Part shown: positions 11,420 to 22,507 of the stretch, in pieces | How the letters are laid out: each line of letters starts with the position of its first letter | Position numbering within the stretch: the first letter of the stretch is position 1 | NCBI GenBank assembly: GCA_020881915.1 | Contig: JAJFPB010000011.1 | Span: 1-64,000 of the forward strand | Length of the DNA: 64,000 nucleotides | Direction of reading: 5' to 3' | Source of the DNA: Paramyrothecium sp. XJ0827 | Taxonomy: Eukaryota; Ascomycota; Sordariomycetes; Hypocreales; Stachybotryaceae | Program-made: the position numbers and the translations under genes | Notes under the pieces: generated by a model | What the model was told of the DNA's origin: nothing | The model's input: the letters and a program-made list of their open reading frames with translations, nothing else | The model's database searches: none

Positions 11420-13289
11420 TCGCAAACGTCGCCCTACTCCTCATAAGCTTAATCCGAAACACAATTGTTCTGATGTTTTATGGGAAACTGTAATGAACAT
11501 AGGGCCAAGGTTAGCCTACGTATAGGTAGGGACTAGCATAAGGTGAAGTTTTGGTCAGGGGGACGCATGGGTTAGAAATTGTAGGGAGTTACATAACTAG
11601 TTGAGTTATATATCCTAGTAATCGCCGTCAATAATTTCTATCAGCATCCCGCTACCTGTCGATTCCATACTCTGCCTATCTTTTTGCCTCTTCCATAAGG
11701 TTTATTTCGTTGCATCCGGCTTGTGATACTGACCTAATTATCCCCACTATCTCATCCTCCACTTGCACTCGATATTTGGTGATACTCGTGTCAAACTTTG
11801 TGCTGACTGCTAGCTTTTGGCGCTTGATCTCCGCCATTTCAGCCTTCAAAGTAGCCGCCACATCCACTACGTGCTGTGCCAATCTATGGACAATATTATC
11901 GACCGTGGTCAGTAGTCTTTATATGATCTCAGAGTCCTGCTAATCCGCAAGATATCCATTAGCCGCTTAGACTCTGTCAGATTTTGTTTCGTTGTCTTCC
12001 AATCAACGCTGGAACGATGTACTGCCATGTTCCGGATGTTACATATCGATTGATAAATCAATGTCTCCATTCGGGAGCGAGAAAGACTGGGAAAGACACT
12101 TTGTCATCAAGCTGATGATCTAACTGAAGAGGCTACCTTAACATGAAGAATTGAGACTATTCTACCGGTAGTAACGCTCCGCGACAGGAGAGATAACGGA
12201 AGCACATTCGAATCCAGCATAGAATCAAGTCCGACCGACCGGTCACAACGGAGCCAGCGGAGCTGGATACTGGCCCTTAACCCTGATCCCTTCCCTCTTC
12301 TCATGCATGTGGCGCGATGCAGTGGGAAGCGCCTCGATTCGAGTCCTGGTGGAGTACGATTCAAAGGTAATCTAACCGCTAGACCCTCGGACGTCGAGAC
12401 ATGAAGTCCAGGTTTGGCCGATATGACAGCTCAAGGCTCCAGATCGTCAACGCCAGACAACTGGAAATATGCGACTGGACAAATGCTTATACCCTGTGTT
12501 GTAGCCTGCAGTTGGTTTAGATATATGCCCCGTTGACGCGATATCAAGGCTCTTACACGGACTGCAAAAGGCTTGCCCGTTTTCAAATTGGACTACTGAC
12601 GGCGACTCATGACATTCATGACACGAATCTTGGACACTTCAGTAAGCTAAATTTGTTATTTGAAGATGGGACTTACGCTGGTCGCAGTAAGCATGAATGC
12701 CAGAAATAGCTTCGCAATCTGCTTTCTGGCACTCCCATGTGCTGTTACTCACACCTTCCAGCCAACTGAAATTAAATTCTGTACGCTCCATGTGTACACA
12801 AGAGCTGTGAGACGTATGAAGACACCGCTTTTGAAGGAAACTGCGAAACCTGTGTAGTCAGTCCTTCAAATACATGACATTACTTAGATAAACCAGCTAA
12901 GGTAGTAGGGACCCGATAGTGGCAACGGCCCGATCCTGCCTTAGGCACTAATGCATGAAAGTCAGTGACCATTTGCCAGTGAACTGCTAGCAAATGGCCT
13001 TTCCTGGCTGCCATAACACCACTAACGATATTTCTCAACTGCCATGCGTGGCAATCTACGCCAACTGATAATATTTGCGAACGTATTTTTTGTAATATCT
13101 TACTTGATCTAAAGGTCGCAGTGGGGACGTTCATTGCAAGATTACATGCATTTGGGTTATATATACTTAGATGAAAGGCTCTGTACACTGGAACATCGCG
13201 TCTGTCGAGAAAGACGTATGTATGATTGACACATAACTATAGATCTGACGACGAATCCATTGAGTCACACTTCGTAAAAAACGGTAGTA
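11420..13289. other. Long interval without a convincing gene
   Basis: A 68-codon minus-strand frame at 11676-11882 (MAQHVVDVAATLKAEMAEIK...) has coiled-coil-like composition and may be a gene scrap. Around 12300-12400 the minus strand shows tRNA box A-like and box B-like sequence, but no cloverleaf forms. Otherwise I see nothing. Confidence 0.5.
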
Positions 13290-13685
13290 GACGAGCCGGT
13301 GCTGTAGGGTAGGCACGTTGATGCACAATAAAAAAAAAGTTGACAGGGATAGCATCCATGAGCGAAAGTCGCCCGTCAGCCCGTGTGACAGGGATAGCAT
13401 CCATGACAGGGATGCCGTCCATGCTTTCGTAATCAAGCCTGAAGGTGCACTCAGCCTGTGCGCAACAGGATTTTCAGACCTGCATCTCAAATAAAAAACA
13501 CCAGGCCACTGGAAAAATAAAATAAAAGATCTGTAAGTATGAATAACGATGTTCCCTACCATATGATACTGGTTGCATGCATTTTCGGACGTTTAGGGGC
13601 TGTTGCGCTGACGATGAGGCCCACCAACATTCAATCTGAATTTCACTAAGTCCCACGCGACACAAGCATGACCCGCGCCTGAAGA
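13290..13685. repeat. Dispersed repeat, copy 2
   Basis: Homologous to 10300-10545 but longer. It holds an internal short direct repeat (GACAGGGATAGCATCCATGA at about 13340 and 13387, with a third degenerate copy) and an insertion near 13575-13625. The conserved end AGTCCCACGCGACACAAGCA lies at about 13649. It may be a non-autonomous element. Confidence 0.7.
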
Positions 13686-13808
13686 CAGGTCTGATCACTG
13701 CTTTTCCTCTTCCCCTCCCTCTCCTTTCCCTCTCCCTGGGGTTAGTAGGCTAATTAGGAATCTCTACATTATAATCCATCTAAGTCTAACCCGAGCTCTG
13801 CCAAGAAT

Positions 13809-14300
13809 CCTGAACGCAGGTGAACCTCTACCTTGGTCAGTGGGCCAAGTAATAATATGGGGCTGAACGCAGGTGCAAGTTAGCAGAGCTCGGCCGACCT
13901 TGAGATCTGGAAAGCGGGTGCAATTTCTTGCAAAGCAGTCAGGTATAGCCCAAACCTGCGCAGACAGCAGAAGACCGAGCCTGAACGTGGGTGCACCTTC
14001 ACCTTCAGGCAGTGGGTTAAATGATAATGTGGGGCTGAACGCAGGTGCAGTTTACCAGAGCTCAGCCGACCTCAAGATCCGGAACGCGGGTGCAGCTTCG
14101 TACAGAGGAGGTAGGTATAACCTAATCCTACGTAGAGAGCACAAGACCGAACCTGAACGCGGGGGCAGCTTATGCTACGGCTATATTCCCTACCTGCCCA
14201 GGGTTTTAGAACGTAGGTGCAGTGTATGTGGTTGAAAGCATGCATGCAGTAGAAGGAACCTACTTAACTCGTAATGGTTTTGGAACGCGCGTGCACTTTT
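13809..14300 (+). repeat. 171-bp tandem repeat with recurring GAACGCRGGTGCA motif
   Basis: Units start with CCTGAAC at 13809, 13980 and 14152, a period of 171-172 bp. Inside and beyond them the 13-mer GAACGC(A/G)GGTGCA or a one- to two-base variant recurs at about 13813, 13865, 13908, 13983, 14036, 14082, 14154, 14209 and 14282, always on the same strand and usually 45-75 bp apart. No reading frame runs through the array. Confidence 0.85.
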
Positions 14301-15211
14301 TCTTACCCCTAACCCGATACCCAATGTTCGGTTTGCCTCTTACTATAGCAGGGATGAATGCTGGTACTTCTATCATAGTAAAATTAGCTGTAGCTAGGTG
14401 TCACTGGATTTTCCCGGTTTTAATTGGATCAGATCCATGTCCGATACACCCCTTGTAACGCCGCACTGTCAAAGAGATAGCCTGCAGCAGAGCTTTCCAG
14501 CCTCTCACACAAGCTTAAGGTTTCGGCAGTTGGCAGGTAGCTTTACGGCTGAGACAAATACAAGCCATAGTAAATATGATTGGGTGTTAGCCTTGCAGAC
14601 CTGTTTTTTTTTCGGGCTTCTCCCGCAGCTCACTCCTGCAGTTGCATCACATGTCAGAAAATCCTGAAGCCACAAGGTCAGAATATTGCCTGGCTCGTGA
14701 GGACTGACCGGATGAACGAGGCTCAATACCTACTGGACGGAATGTGGCGTTATCAATAATTAATGCAGATACGAAACCTTCTCGCAGTCACATGCAGCTA
14801 CTATACTTCACATGCAAACCTATTTATCATCATATGAAGCTGGAAAAAAGAAGATTTGAATTATGATCATATGGATAGAGCTGAGACTTAATAATAAAGT
14901 TATAGAGAATGTGGCGTTATTAATGCATGCAGATGCTCAGGAGATTATTGTGCAGTCAGACGATCGTGACCCACCGTTGGATGGCTGTGGGCAGGTTCCC
15001 TTGTACCATCTACAACGATCTTAGGAATGTTATGTGAATACTATTATGGGTGTTAATGTAATAGTATCGTTAGTACCCAGGATTAAGCCATACCTTGGAT
15101 ATTACGGGTACTTCTAAATGATGGGTGAACGCGGAGTCCTGTTGGCTAGAACGGGCCGCAAATGAGAGTATACCGGTAAATCTCACAAGATGGGGAGGAG
15201 GTCACATCACC
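14301..15211. other. Interval without a recognised gene
   Basis: Only short, unconvincing open frames are present. Nothing else is identified. Confidence 0.5.
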
Positions 15212-15637
15212 ATGTTCATTCAACAGCCGCACTCCAATTCTACAGTTCCTCGGCATCGCGGAGCTACGATTCCATGGCCGCGAAACTGCGCCGTTCCCCT
15301 TATATACTTAAATCCGAATATTTGGACCATCGTCGGTGCTGATCCTACTACCGCCCCCCTATCCGCTCCTCGGACTAACTCTACTACCTGGATATGGTGC
15401 TCCGTTGCGAATACCGGTAATCAGCCCGTCAATGCCGTGACCGTCAGGTTCTACGTTCGCAACCCTTCCACCGTGCTCACCCCTGGCTCCGGTCCGCCAC
15501 TGGGAACGAGCACTGTGGCACAGTTGGCAGGCGAGACGAAAGAAGTACTTTGCGTCACCCCATAGATTCCAGCCTGACTGCGTGAGAAAGCTATAGTCAT
15601 CGAGGTCATAGCTAGCTTGTGTTTGAATTTGAATTGA
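15212..15637 (+). pseudogene. CARDB-like beta-sandwich protein with nonsense codons
   Basis: From ATG 15212 (ATCACCATGT context) the frame encodes about 117 residues resembling a CARDB-type beta sandwich: LNPNIWTIVGADPTTAPLSA, then SVANTGNQPVNAVTVRFYVR, then VAQLAGETKEVLCVTP. It stops at TAG (15563-15565), but the same frame continues with IPA, a TGA, and about 20 more sensible residues (LREKAIVIEVIAS...). Both stops lie where Trp (TGG) would be a natural residue, so a G-to-A change would explain each. The domain type is best known from prokaryotic exported proteins, and a horizontal origin is possible but unproven. An upstream in-frame ATG at 15125 is less likely. Confidence 0.5.
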
Positions 15638-16142
15638 TTGGGAAGTCATTGTTTCAATTGAGACTGAAATAAGCTGATTTATATGGTGTTTTAATAAAAT
15701 GCGTCTCTCGACGAACTTTTAGAATAAACTATGGGTCGGGCTATTTGCCCTAAGCAAGACATTTAAATAGATGTTTCGCACTAGAGAAGTATTGTTTCCT
15801 TACCTCTCTTCTCGTTTATCTCTCTTACACCCCAAACATGCTTACCTACAACTCACTTCTTATCTTTGATCTTGATTTGATTAACTTGGCCCCCGTACAC
15901 GTCTTGTCTTATCTTGTCCTATACCATCATTAGATAACGGTCTATTGCGTTACGGAGAGTAGGTTTCCTTGCTGGTCTCGTGGTAGTAGGCGTGGACCAA
16001 ATGTATTCTAAAACTATTCGCCGGGAAGACGACCGACCCCATCGAACCATCCTGGCCCTGACTGTTCTTCTCCATAAGCAATATTACGTCACGCATCACT
16101 TGCCGTGTGGTTTGAAAGTCTAAAAGCGTGGGGGTACCACAC
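15638..16142. other. Interval without a gene
   Basis: No gene is recognised. The segment leads into the left arm of the inverted repeat that flanks the first pogo element. Confidence 0.5.
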
Positions 16143-16234
16143 TCCAGTGGCGGCGGCTGATACATGGGCACCCTGCTTTGGATATTTGGGCACCCGATGG
16201 TACATCCACTGCACACTCTGAACCCTAAGATACT
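16143..16234. repeat. Left arm of an inverted repeat
   Basis: The reverse complement of this segment reappears at 18431-18520 with about ten mismatches. Shared blocks include GGTGCCCAAATATCCAAAGC and GGGTGCCCATGTATCAGCCG. The pogo element lies between the two arms, so the arms belong to an older structure into which pogo jumped. Confidence 0.9.
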
Positions 16235-16483
16235 ATCAAGAAATCACTAAAATAATTTTTTATAAAAAGGTCAGGTAAGTAGGTAAGTTATAGTAGGAAG
16301 GTCAATGTAATTTATCAGTGTATTATATATTAATCTTACGAGTTTATGGCAAAGGGCTATTTGCTTGCTTTTGTACTTCATAGGGTGCGCTAGTCCGCTA
16401 ATATCAGCAAATGCAAACATACAAAGAGTACAAAAGCAGCGGCATTACACTTTTGCAAATTTATAAGATTGAAATATAATATA

Positions 16484-18341
16484 ACGTACATGATAAGCGA
16501 GTGCACCAACCAAGCGAGTGCACCAAAAATTACTCAATCTCTCCTCTTTACATCTAATCAACTATTTCTCAACCACCAAATATGTCACAATCAAATAATG
16601 AAGCTAATATGCTTCTCGCTCTTCGGGCCCTTCAAAATGACCCGAAACTGGGTCTACGACCCGCCGCAAGATTATACCAGGTGGATTATTATGCCCTTCG
16701 TCGCCGACAGAGGGGCATCCAGTCTCGGCGCGATACCATCCCCAACTCACGGAGACTATCCGATCTAGAGGAGCAGATTATTGTCCAGTTCATTCTCGAC
16801 CTGGATTCGCGAGGATTTCCCCGCGACTGCGTGGTGTTGAAGAAATGGCCAACCGACTGCTCGCTGACCGCGACGCGTCACCTGTCGGCAAGCGCTGGGC
16901 TTCCAACTTCGTCAGGCGACAACCAGAGCTCAAGACGCGTTTTTTCGTAAATATGACTATCAGAGGGCTAAATGCGAAGATCCAACCATTATTCGCAATT
17001 GGTTCCGGCTCGTGGAGAACACAATCGCGAAATATGGCATCGACCTAGCCGATATCTACGACTTTGATGAGACCGGCTTTATGATGGGCATAATTGCAAG
17101 CGGAATGGTCGTCACAGGTGCAGATAGGCGTGGAAACCCGAAATCAGTCCAGCCTGGAAACCGGGAATGGGTTACAGTCATTCAGGCGATTAATGCCGAA
17201 GGCTGGGCGATCGCGCCGTTCATCGTGGTCGCGGGCCAATATCACCTCGCAAGCTGGTACCAGGAAAGCAACCTTCCGGGCGACTGGGCTATTGCGACAA
17301 CTCAAAATGGTTGGACCGACAATGAGACCGGCCTTGAGTGGCTAAAACACTTTGACCGGCATACCAAGGCCCGATCAACCGGTCGCTATCGTCTTCTGAT
17401 CCTCGATGGGCATGGAAGTCACCACTCGGTTGACTTTGAGAAATATTGTGAAGATAACCATATCATTACGCTGTGTATGCCGCCTCATTCGTCTCACCTA
17501 CTTCAGTCTCTTGATGTCGGGTGCTTTGGGCCACTCAAAAAGGCATACGGTCGAGAAATAGAGCATCTGATCAGGTGCTCTATAACCCACGTTTCTAAGA
17601 CTGAGTTCTTTCTGGCATTTTACGCCGCCCACCAAGCCGCCATAATAGAAATTAATATCAAAGGGGGTTTTAGAGGGGCCGGGCTTGTTCCTTTAGGCCC
17701 AGAAAGTGTCATATCGAAGCTTGATGTGCAGGTACGAACTCCAACACCGATTGAGGAGGAGGCCTGCCTCCCCGACCCTTGGGTGCCCAAGACGCCAAAG
17801 ACGGTCCTTGAGGCTACCTCTCAATCTGAATACCTTGAAAGACGAATCAGAAGGCACCAGGGAAGCTCCCCAGCATCTATTGTTGATGCGCTTAAGTCAT
17901 TTTCTAAGGGAACGAAGGCGATAATGCATCAAATAGCATTATTAAAGTCTGAGAACCAGATCCTTCGACAGGCAAATGAGACTCTTAGCAAGCGGCGTAG
18001 GGCAAAAAGAACCCGGCTACAGAATGGAGGGAAGATGACTATAGGTGAGGGAAGGGATGAGATTGATCAGAAAGACGTTGATGCGCAGATAATGGCTGGA
18101 TTGTTGAGAAGTGGTGGTCGAGGGAGGTCAGCACTGGCGAGAGAAAGGCGCTGTAGAACCTGTGGAAATACCGGACATAATTCAAGAACATGTCAGATAG
18201 TTGTGTTAGTATCTGAAGAAGACGATAGTGATTAATTTTAATTGATTAGATGTTTTGTAGTGATTTTAAGTAATGTTCTATTTTAATGGTGTGAATTTTT
18301 GGTGCACTCGCTTGGTTGGTGCACTCGCTTATCATGTACGT
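16484..18341 (+). mobile_element. pogo-type DNA transposon, copy 1 (1858 bp)
   Basis: The element is bounded by perfect 48-bp terminal inverted repeats (16484-16531 and 18294-18341) and by a TA on each side (16482-16483, 18342-18343), the target-site duplication of Tc1/mariner/pogo elements. Each terminal repeat begins ACGTACATGATAAGCGAG and contains the direct repeat AAGCGAGTGCACCA twice, probably paired transposase-binding sites. The identical ends suggest a fairly recent insertion, although the transposase is frameshifted. Confidence 0.95.
16582..18235 (+). pseudogene. pogo transposase, two frameshifts
   Basis: From ATG 16582 the protein shows an N-terminal helix-turn-helix region (LALRALQNDPKLGLRPAARL), a CENP-B-type DNA-binding segment (MANRLLADRDASPVGKRWAS), and a DDE catalytic domain with Asp in YDFDETGF, Asp in LILDGHGSH and Asp in LLQSLDVGCF. 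A basic coiled tail and a CCHC zinc knuckle (CRTCGNTGHNSRTC) end it. Comparison with the second copy at 27.7 kb shows frame changes near 16825 (in GATTTCCCCGCG) and near 16945 (in a T run). The catalytic part from 17012 on is intact. This copy cannot make a full transposase from one frame but its ends could be mobilised in trans. Confidence 0.92.
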
Positions 18342-18430
18342 TAGTGATAAAAGGAGCTGAAGTTTGTAAGAATAATTGCATTATTTCCCTAAAGTTCATC
18401 ATTTTATTTTTAAGTATTTTTTTCCGGAAG

Positions 18431-18520
18431 GTATCTTAAGGCTCAGAGTATGCAGTGGATGTACCATCAGGTGCCCAAATATCCAAAGCAGGGTGCCCAT
18501 GTATCAGCCGCCTCTAGTGG
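18431..18520. repeat. Right arm of an inverted repeat
   Basis: Inverted match of 16143-16234. The outer end is at about CCGCCTCTAGTG, where similarity stops. The arms may be the terminal repeats of another, older element; I could not find a target duplication outside them. Confidence 0.9.
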
Positions 18521-18919
18521 CCCAGTGATTATGGAAGCACTGTACGAAACCGGAAACAGCTTAGTGCAAAGGCCCTCTGCAGTGTGCCCTCCGGGCGAAA
18601 TAAAAATGCTACAGTGGCCCTTGGGCCAATAGCATAGCAGCATTACTCGGCCGTAGCACTGCCGCATTTGGATTATCACGTGCAGGCCATTTAAGTTGCA
18701 GCGCACAAGCGTCAGCTTCGATGCAGACCTTACATCAGCTATCCATCAAACACGATCGATCGATGAGCAAGACCATCAACTGCAATATCTCACGGAGCTA
18801 GATGCGATGCTTGTGACTGGGACGGGGCTCATATTCGCCGACTTCGGTCTCGAGCTAGGAATCTTCGACCGTATAATCCACGATCTTTACCTTTCCTCGA
18901 GGGCAAGCTTGTAGTCGAT
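18521..18919. other. Region upstream of the NLR gene
   Basis: No gene is recognised. It should contain the promoter and 5' leader of the NLR gene starting at 18920. Confidence 0.5.
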
Positions 18920-21900
18920 ATGGCGACCATGATAGCTGTTGTTGGACTTGTGGCATCTGCTTTTCGTGTTAGATCTGCCCTTTTCGCGTCGTTGAGCCCT
19001 AGCCTGCGGCGTGATGATGGGCTATCGACATCGTTCGGTATCCAAGTGTTGGATGATGAGCCAGAGAACCCGGTTGCTGAGTATGGCCTCTGAGTGCTTC
19101 TGTACACGATATTGGCACTGATATCGATGTAGCATTTGCTTCGTTCACGGTTTCAATGGGGATCTAGTCTCAACGTGGTTGTCGCCCGACTCTGATGGTA
19201 AAGACAAGTTCTGGTGGCCGAAGGAACTCCAAAAACAAACCAACGTCCGCATTCTGCTATATGGCTATAGCACTGTGGCTCCAACGGCTGAATACCTCGC
19301 TCGACGGACGCTATACCGCCAGGCCGAGCACCTGGTGGAAAGCCTCGCTGATGTGCGTAAAGATCACCCGAGACGGCCGCTCGTCTTTGTTGCCCACAGC
19401 CTCGGCGGCATTGTTGTTAAGAGTGGCCTGATCTTCTCCAGTCAGAGCCTAGAGGAAAGTAGTCCCACCCGGGCCATTGCGCTCTCAGTCGCGGGTATTG
19501 TCTTTATAGGGACGCCATACAAAGTACACAGTCACCTTAGCTGGTCGCCTGGGAGTGTTCTGCGAAGAATCGTCGAAGTGAGTGGTCAGAATCGAAAAGC
19601 TCTGAAGCATCTCGATGATGAGAGCAGAGCACTTCAAAGCTACTTGGAACCGTTCGAGGCTTTGAGCACCGACATTCCCATAATATCATTTTATGAGTCA
19701 CGGGGCACCGAGCGCTTTGGTCATGTAAGTTGATCCAGTATTCAGACTATAGGGAGCAATGCATCTAATACCTGCAGATCGTGCCACCTTCAACGGCTGT
19801 TCCAGATGCTGAGTACCATTTCTTGGACTCAAATCATGCCAATCTAGCGAGATTCAACGGCCCTAACGATCGTGGTTATATTATGGTAGCTTCGGCCATC
19901 CGAAGGCTGTGCCAGGAAGCTACTTCCTTGGTTGATAAGAGCTGGGACAAATACCGACAAAGCAAGGGTGACATTCCACATCCCACATTCAACCACCTAG
20001 ACGGGTTCTAGTATGCTAATGAACAACTTGCAGAGCCAAATACCTGTCAGAATGACAAAAGACTAGAAGATTTCCGGGTTCCTCTACGGCTGTCATTCCA
20101 ATCCTCGAGCTTCATCGGTAGGGAGGACGCGCTCAAATGGATTGAAGGCTCCCTGTTGGGGAAATGCCCCCCTGATTGCCTAAACAACTGCCACACAGTC
20201 AATCTTCACGGACTTGCAGGGATTGGAAAAACTCAGATAGCGCTGGCATTTGCCCACAGGTTTCGCGACAGTTTCAGCTCAATCTTCTGGATTCCCTCTC
20301 AGACGCGTACCGCAGTCGAGCACGGATTTCTTGAGATAGCACGTGCTCTATGGTCACCAACCTTCGAAGCGGGAGATGAGGGTTCAGCACGCGAAATAGC
20401 CTACTCGGTGCTGGAGTGGCTTAAATTCAGCCGTAACACCGACTGGCTGCTCATATTTGACGACGTCGATCTTTCTGCTGCGCCAGATGTCATAGAACTG
20501 ATCCCAAGCACAACCTGCGTCCACGGCCATGCAATCATCACCTCGAGAGCCCCATTGAATCTTCCCTTCGCGAAGACGTACAAAGTGGGTCCTCTGCAAA
20601 AGGAAGACTCAAGGGCGCTTTTAGAGACATACCTAGACCCTTTTCCGGATAGTTCGTATACTCATAGCTATCATGGTTTAAGAAACCCCACTAACCGATC
20701 TTAGAGTCGGATTTGGACAGGGTGCCAGAAGCCCTAGATGGACATCCTCTCGCACTATCAATGGCAGCTGACTTCATGAGGCAAAGCAGCGTGTCGCCTA
20801 GAGAGTACTTAGAAGTATACCACGAACGACAGTCCGAACCTTTGCACCGGAGGATGGACATGATCTTTGCGGAGTCCATCGACAAGATCTCCATATCGCC
20901 AGCGAAGCTACTTTTCTCCATGTGCTGTATACTCTCTCTGGAATCGATTCCGTTATGGATCTTCGAAGAAAGTTCAGCGACTTTCAGTTCAAAAAGCAAG
21001 TCCGATACCTACAGATACTAGTTCTCAAATCCCGCGGCTGACATTTGCTTGTAGGGGTTCTACGAGAATCCATCTCCGTGCTAGAGAACCTTAATCTCAT
21101 AGTTCACCGGCCGTCCCAATCCCACATACTAGTCCACCGCCTAGTACGCGACTATGGGCGGAAACTGCTCCCGGCGGCGCTACAATCTGACGCCCGTCGT
21201 GAGCTGTGCGAGACCGCGTCATACGTCGCAGTCGAGCGCAAGCAGACTGTGGCGGGATTCCTAGGACCCGCCAACGACGTTACTTCCAGTTTCGAAAAGG
21301 AGCTCGTCGAGCTCATTGTTGACACTCTCCCCATAATTCTTTCCCATCTGACCTCTTCGTTGGAATGGGATATCGACCTGGAGGAGCTTGGCAAAGTTTG
21401 CCAAGCACATGGCAGGTTCTCCGAGGCCGAAAAATTCTACGAACTACACCTAGAGAGGAACAAAGAGCCCGCAACATCGGTCTCACGGGCAAAGGTCAGA
21501 CTAGCCCTAACCCGGCGCCATACTGGAGAGCGTTTAGAGACCGATACCAATTCCGAGGATAAGAGCCTCGGCGTGCAATTCCAGGAGGTGGTAGAAGCTG
21601 CTCCTGACGACGAGTCCCTGCGGGACCTGAAGTCGCTCAATCGCAAGCAGGACGACCCCGAGCAAGAACTGGAGGTTCTGCGGATGATCATCGAGGCGCA
21701 GGAGGAGCGCTTGGGACCCATGAGCTCGTCGACGCTCGAATCCACCCAGGAGATTTTCCATCGACTGGTCGAGCAAGGCTTCCTGGACGAAGCGGAGGCC
21801 AAACTACGGCGCATCCTAATGTCCTACCGCAAGCTACACGGCCCACACCACCCGAGCACGACCCGCATCGCAGAGCACTTGGCCTCGGTCTGCGCCTCGC

Positions 21901-22382
21901 TAGGCAAGCTAGACGAGGCCGAGGCGATCTGTGAGGACGCAAGTCACGACTATGAGAAGCGCCTCGGGCGAGACCATGCTTCTACGCAAAGGTGCTTGGC
22001 GCAGCTAGCATTCACGTATTATCTTAAAGGGCGTTACGTCCTCGCAGAATCGTTGTTTTTTGAGGCCAATGATACCCTTACCAGGACGGCAGGGCCTGAC
22101 CACCCCGATGTTCTGTGGATACAACACAACTACGCCCTCAATCTGATGAAGTTAGGAAGGACACGGGAGAGCCGGGAGCTGCTGCAGAATGCGTTGCGTC
22201 GCATGGAGGCGCATCCGGGGATACACCCCATGAGCGCCAGACGGACTACTGCCATCCAGCTCTTCCAGGAGATCGAGGGAGATTCGACTGTTCAGGAAGG
22301 CGATGAACTCTGGAAGATGGCAAGGTACCTGGAAGATAAGTATGACTTGGAGAGCAATGGTGAATTGGATTTGTCGCCTTGA
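18920..22382 (+). CDS. NLR-type receptor: lipase-like, NB-ARC and TPR domains
   Basis: Exons 18920-19080, 19133-19724, 19778-19967, 20034-about 20651, about 20705-20990 and about 21055-22382 give roughly 1,050 residues. The first three introns (52, 53, 66 bp) keep phase; the last two junctions lack good donors and are approximate. The N-terminal alpha/beta hydrolase (SesB-like) shows ICFVHGFNGD and the nucleophile elbow FVAHSLGG. The NB-ARC ATPase shows a P-loop GLAGIGKT, Walker B WLLIFDDVD, HAIITSR and a GxP motif LDGHPLAL. The C-terminus has several about 42-residue TPRs of the kinesin-light-chain type (for example GKLDEAEAICEDA, HPSTTRIAEHLASV). Fungal proteins of this architecture are intracellular receptors in heterokaryon incompatibility and cell death. 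Its stop lies 125 bp from the convergent gasdermin-like gene, suggesting one functional island. Confidence 0.9.
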
Positions 22383-22507
22383 GAACTCGTGGGCATGGTT
22401 TGTAATAGGAATGGGCGCGGCCGTGGTTCTACATTCAGCAGGGATGAGGTTCAAGTGTCCATCGCCATGGATATATAGTAATCAATGCAATATTGTACGT
22501 GTGCTAC

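Noticed and set aside
12290..12410. tRNA-like sequence on the minus strand (box A-like GGTCTAGCGGTTAG, box B-like GACTCGAATC)
   Set aside because: The acceptor and anticodon stems do not pair in any register I tried, so at best it is a degraded tRNA relic.
16143..18520. Possible hAT-type terminal repeats (CAGTGGCGG-like outer end)
   Set aside because: Outer ends differ between arms and no 8-bp target duplication could be found.
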